A program made the translations under genes and the position numbers. Below, piece by piece: positions 6,414 to 7,593 of a stretch of DNA of 7,593 nt (the first letter of the stretch is position 1; each line of letters starts with the position of its first letter). Origin of the DNA: Opitutaceae bacterium UBA6669 (GTDB taxonomy: Bacteria; Verrucomicrobiota; Verrucomicrobiia; Opitutales; Opitutaceae); the NCBI GenBank assembly GCA_002455175.1, contig DKKJ01000143.1, forward strand, positions 13,089 to 20,681, written 5' to 3'. A model generated the notes under the pieces. It made no database searches and was not told the origin of the DNA. It saw only the letters and a list, made by a program, of their open reading frames with translations.

Positions 6414-7593
6414 GTGCCGCCATCCGTATCGGCATCTGCGGGATGGGTGGGTTTGCTGCCTCTCACCATCAAACCGTCCTGAAACTGGAGGAGCGCAATC
6501 ACGCACGCCTGGTCTGCACCTGCGATCCCAATCCTAACGCTTTCCTCCGCGATCAAGACGCATGGAAATTCTCGCGGCGCGGCGTCCGGGTTTTCAGCGA
6601 CTACCGGGAGATGCTGGCAACATGCCGCTCTCAACTGGATTTGCTGGTGGTCCCCACTCCCATCCCACTCCACGCCGAGATGCACCGCGCCGGCATCCAA
6701 GCGGGACTCGCCGTCTACTTGGAGAAGCCCCCCAGCCTGGATTTCGTCGAGCTTGAAGACATGATCGCCCTCGATCGCACGGCGCCGAAAGCGAGCATGG
6801 TGGGCTTCAATTTTATCATCGAAGCGACGCGACAAACCTTGAAGCAGCGGTTGCTCACTGGAGAGTTCGGAGCGGTCAAGGAAGCTCGCCTGGTCGGGCG
6901 CTGGCCAAGACCAACGAGTTACTTTCAGCGCAACGACTGGGCAGGCCGCCTACTCACGCCTGGAGGCCGGATCATCCTCGATTCGTGTTTGGGCAATGCG
7001 ATGGCGCACTTCGTCCACAACCTCTTCTTTTGGGTGGGCCAAGATGAATTGATGTCGTGGGGCACCCCAGCCGCAGTCAAAGCCGAGCTCTACCGGGCGC
7101 ACACCATCGAGGGGGCCGATACCTTTTTCATCCAAACCCGCACGCGAGAGGGCGCAGAGCTGCGGATCGCGCTTTCACATGCCTGTATGGATACGCAGCC
7201 TCCGCTGGAGACGATCCATTGTAAAAAAGCGACGATTCGGTACGCCATCGGCGAAGAAGCTCAGGTGACTTGGCTCAATGGCCGCACCGAACGCCACGTG
7301 CTGGAGCCTTTCGACGCATTGTCCGGCAATCATTTGGCGTACTACCGCTACTTGCAGGGAAAGGCGGATCGTCCGCCCAGCACCTTAGTCGACAGCCGTC
7401 CTCTGGTGGTCATGACCGACTTGGCTCATGTCTCGAGTGGACAAATCGTTACCTTGTCGCCTCCCCATGTGAGATCGCGGGTGCACCCGCAGGATCTTAA
7501 GGAGTACTTTGCTATCGAAGACCTTTCCGTGGCGCAAACGGACTTCCTTGAGAGCGCGACTTGGCCCAGTACCCGCGGATGGAGTCGGAGTGC
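6410..7593 (+). CDS. Gfo/Idh/MocA family oxidoreductase, 3' end missing
   Basis: A continuous reading frame of 394 codons runs from a GTG at 6410 off the right edge. It should be an NAD(P)-dependent dehydrogenase acting on a sugar, inositol or sugar derivative; the substrate is not predictable. The N-terminal Rossmann fold starts IRIGICGMGGFAASHH (residues 5-20), has VCTCDPN (35-41) at the end of strand 2, LDLLVVPTPIPLHAEM (76-91), and the family's EKPP motif with the expected catalytic Lys106. The C-terminal sheet domain has GGRIILDSCLGNAMAHFVHN (185-204), where Asp191 and His200 or His203 occupy the usual Asp/His catalytic region, though spaced differently from the common GGG-LxDxGxH form. 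Family members are commonly 330-400 residues, so little may be missing. The start overlaps the kdsD stop as GTGA, a classic coupling arrangement that implies one transcript. No separate promoter is needed or seen. Confidence 0.9.
   Translation, partial: MSAAIRIGICGMGGFAASHHQTVLKLEERNHARLVCTCDPNPNAFLRDQDAWKFSRRGVRVFSDYREMLATCRSQLDLLVVPTPIPLHAEMHRAGIQAGLAVYLEKPPSLDFVELEDMIALDRTAPKASMVGFNFIIEATRQTLKQRLLTGEFGAVKEARLVGRWPRPTSYFQRNDWAGRLLTPGGRIILDSCLGNAMAHFVHNLFFWVGQDELMSWGTPAAVKAELYRAHTIEGADTFFIQTRTREGAELRIALSHACMDTQPPLETIHCKKATIRYAIGEEAQVTWLNGRTERHVLEPFDALSGNHLAYYRYLQGKADRPPSTLVDSRPLVVMTDLAHVSSGQIVTLSPPHVRSRVHPQDLKEYFAIEDLSVAQTDFLESATWPSTRGWSRS

Overview
The window looks like ordinary chromosomal DNA from a Gram-negative bacterium, most likely a member of the Verrucomicrobiota (Opitutales-like). 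The lineage call is an inference. It rests on three things: the style of the TonB-dependent receptor (long signal peptide, then LEKFEVTGSRI and a plug with few insertions), outer-membrane and Kdo-pathway genes that require an LPS-type envelope, and the general absence of Shine-Dalgarno sequences before the genes. No phage, plasmid, IS, CRISPR, tRNA or rRNA signal was seen.

Layout. Positions 1-2464 (minus strand) hold the first 821 codons of a TonB-dependent outer-membrane receptor that runs off the left edge. Positions 2465-2816 are a 352-bp divergent intergenic region with a strong bulged hairpin, an AT-rich patch and short palindromes. Positions 2817-4462 (plus) are a compact two-gene unit, xdhC then a mocA-like nucleotidyltransferase, 2 bp apart. 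Both act in maturing the molybdenum cofactor of xanthine-dehydrogenase-family enzymes, but no such enzyme is encoded here. Positions 4449-5345 (minus) encode a TPR/coiled-coil/LysM lipoprotein whose 3' end overlaps mocA tail-to-tail by 14 bp. Divergent from it, positions 5421-6413 (plus) encode a complete arabinose-5-phosphate isomerase (KdsD/KpsF type, SIS plus two CBS domains). A Gfo/Idh/MocA-family oxidoreductase overlaps its stop codon by 4 bp and runs off the right edge.

How the genes fit together. Three themes are adjacent without being obviously one system: nutrient import across the outer membrane, molybdenum-cofactor maturation, and the cell envelope (a peptidoglycan-binding lipoprotein and the first step of Kdo synthesis). 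The most useful leads are the stand-alone xdhC-mocA pair, the tight coupling of kdsD to a sugar oxidoreductase, a perfect 19-bp palindrome over the lipobox codons of the LysM lipoprotein, and the hairpin in the receptor leader. I found no convincing evidence of a previously undescribed multi-gene system.
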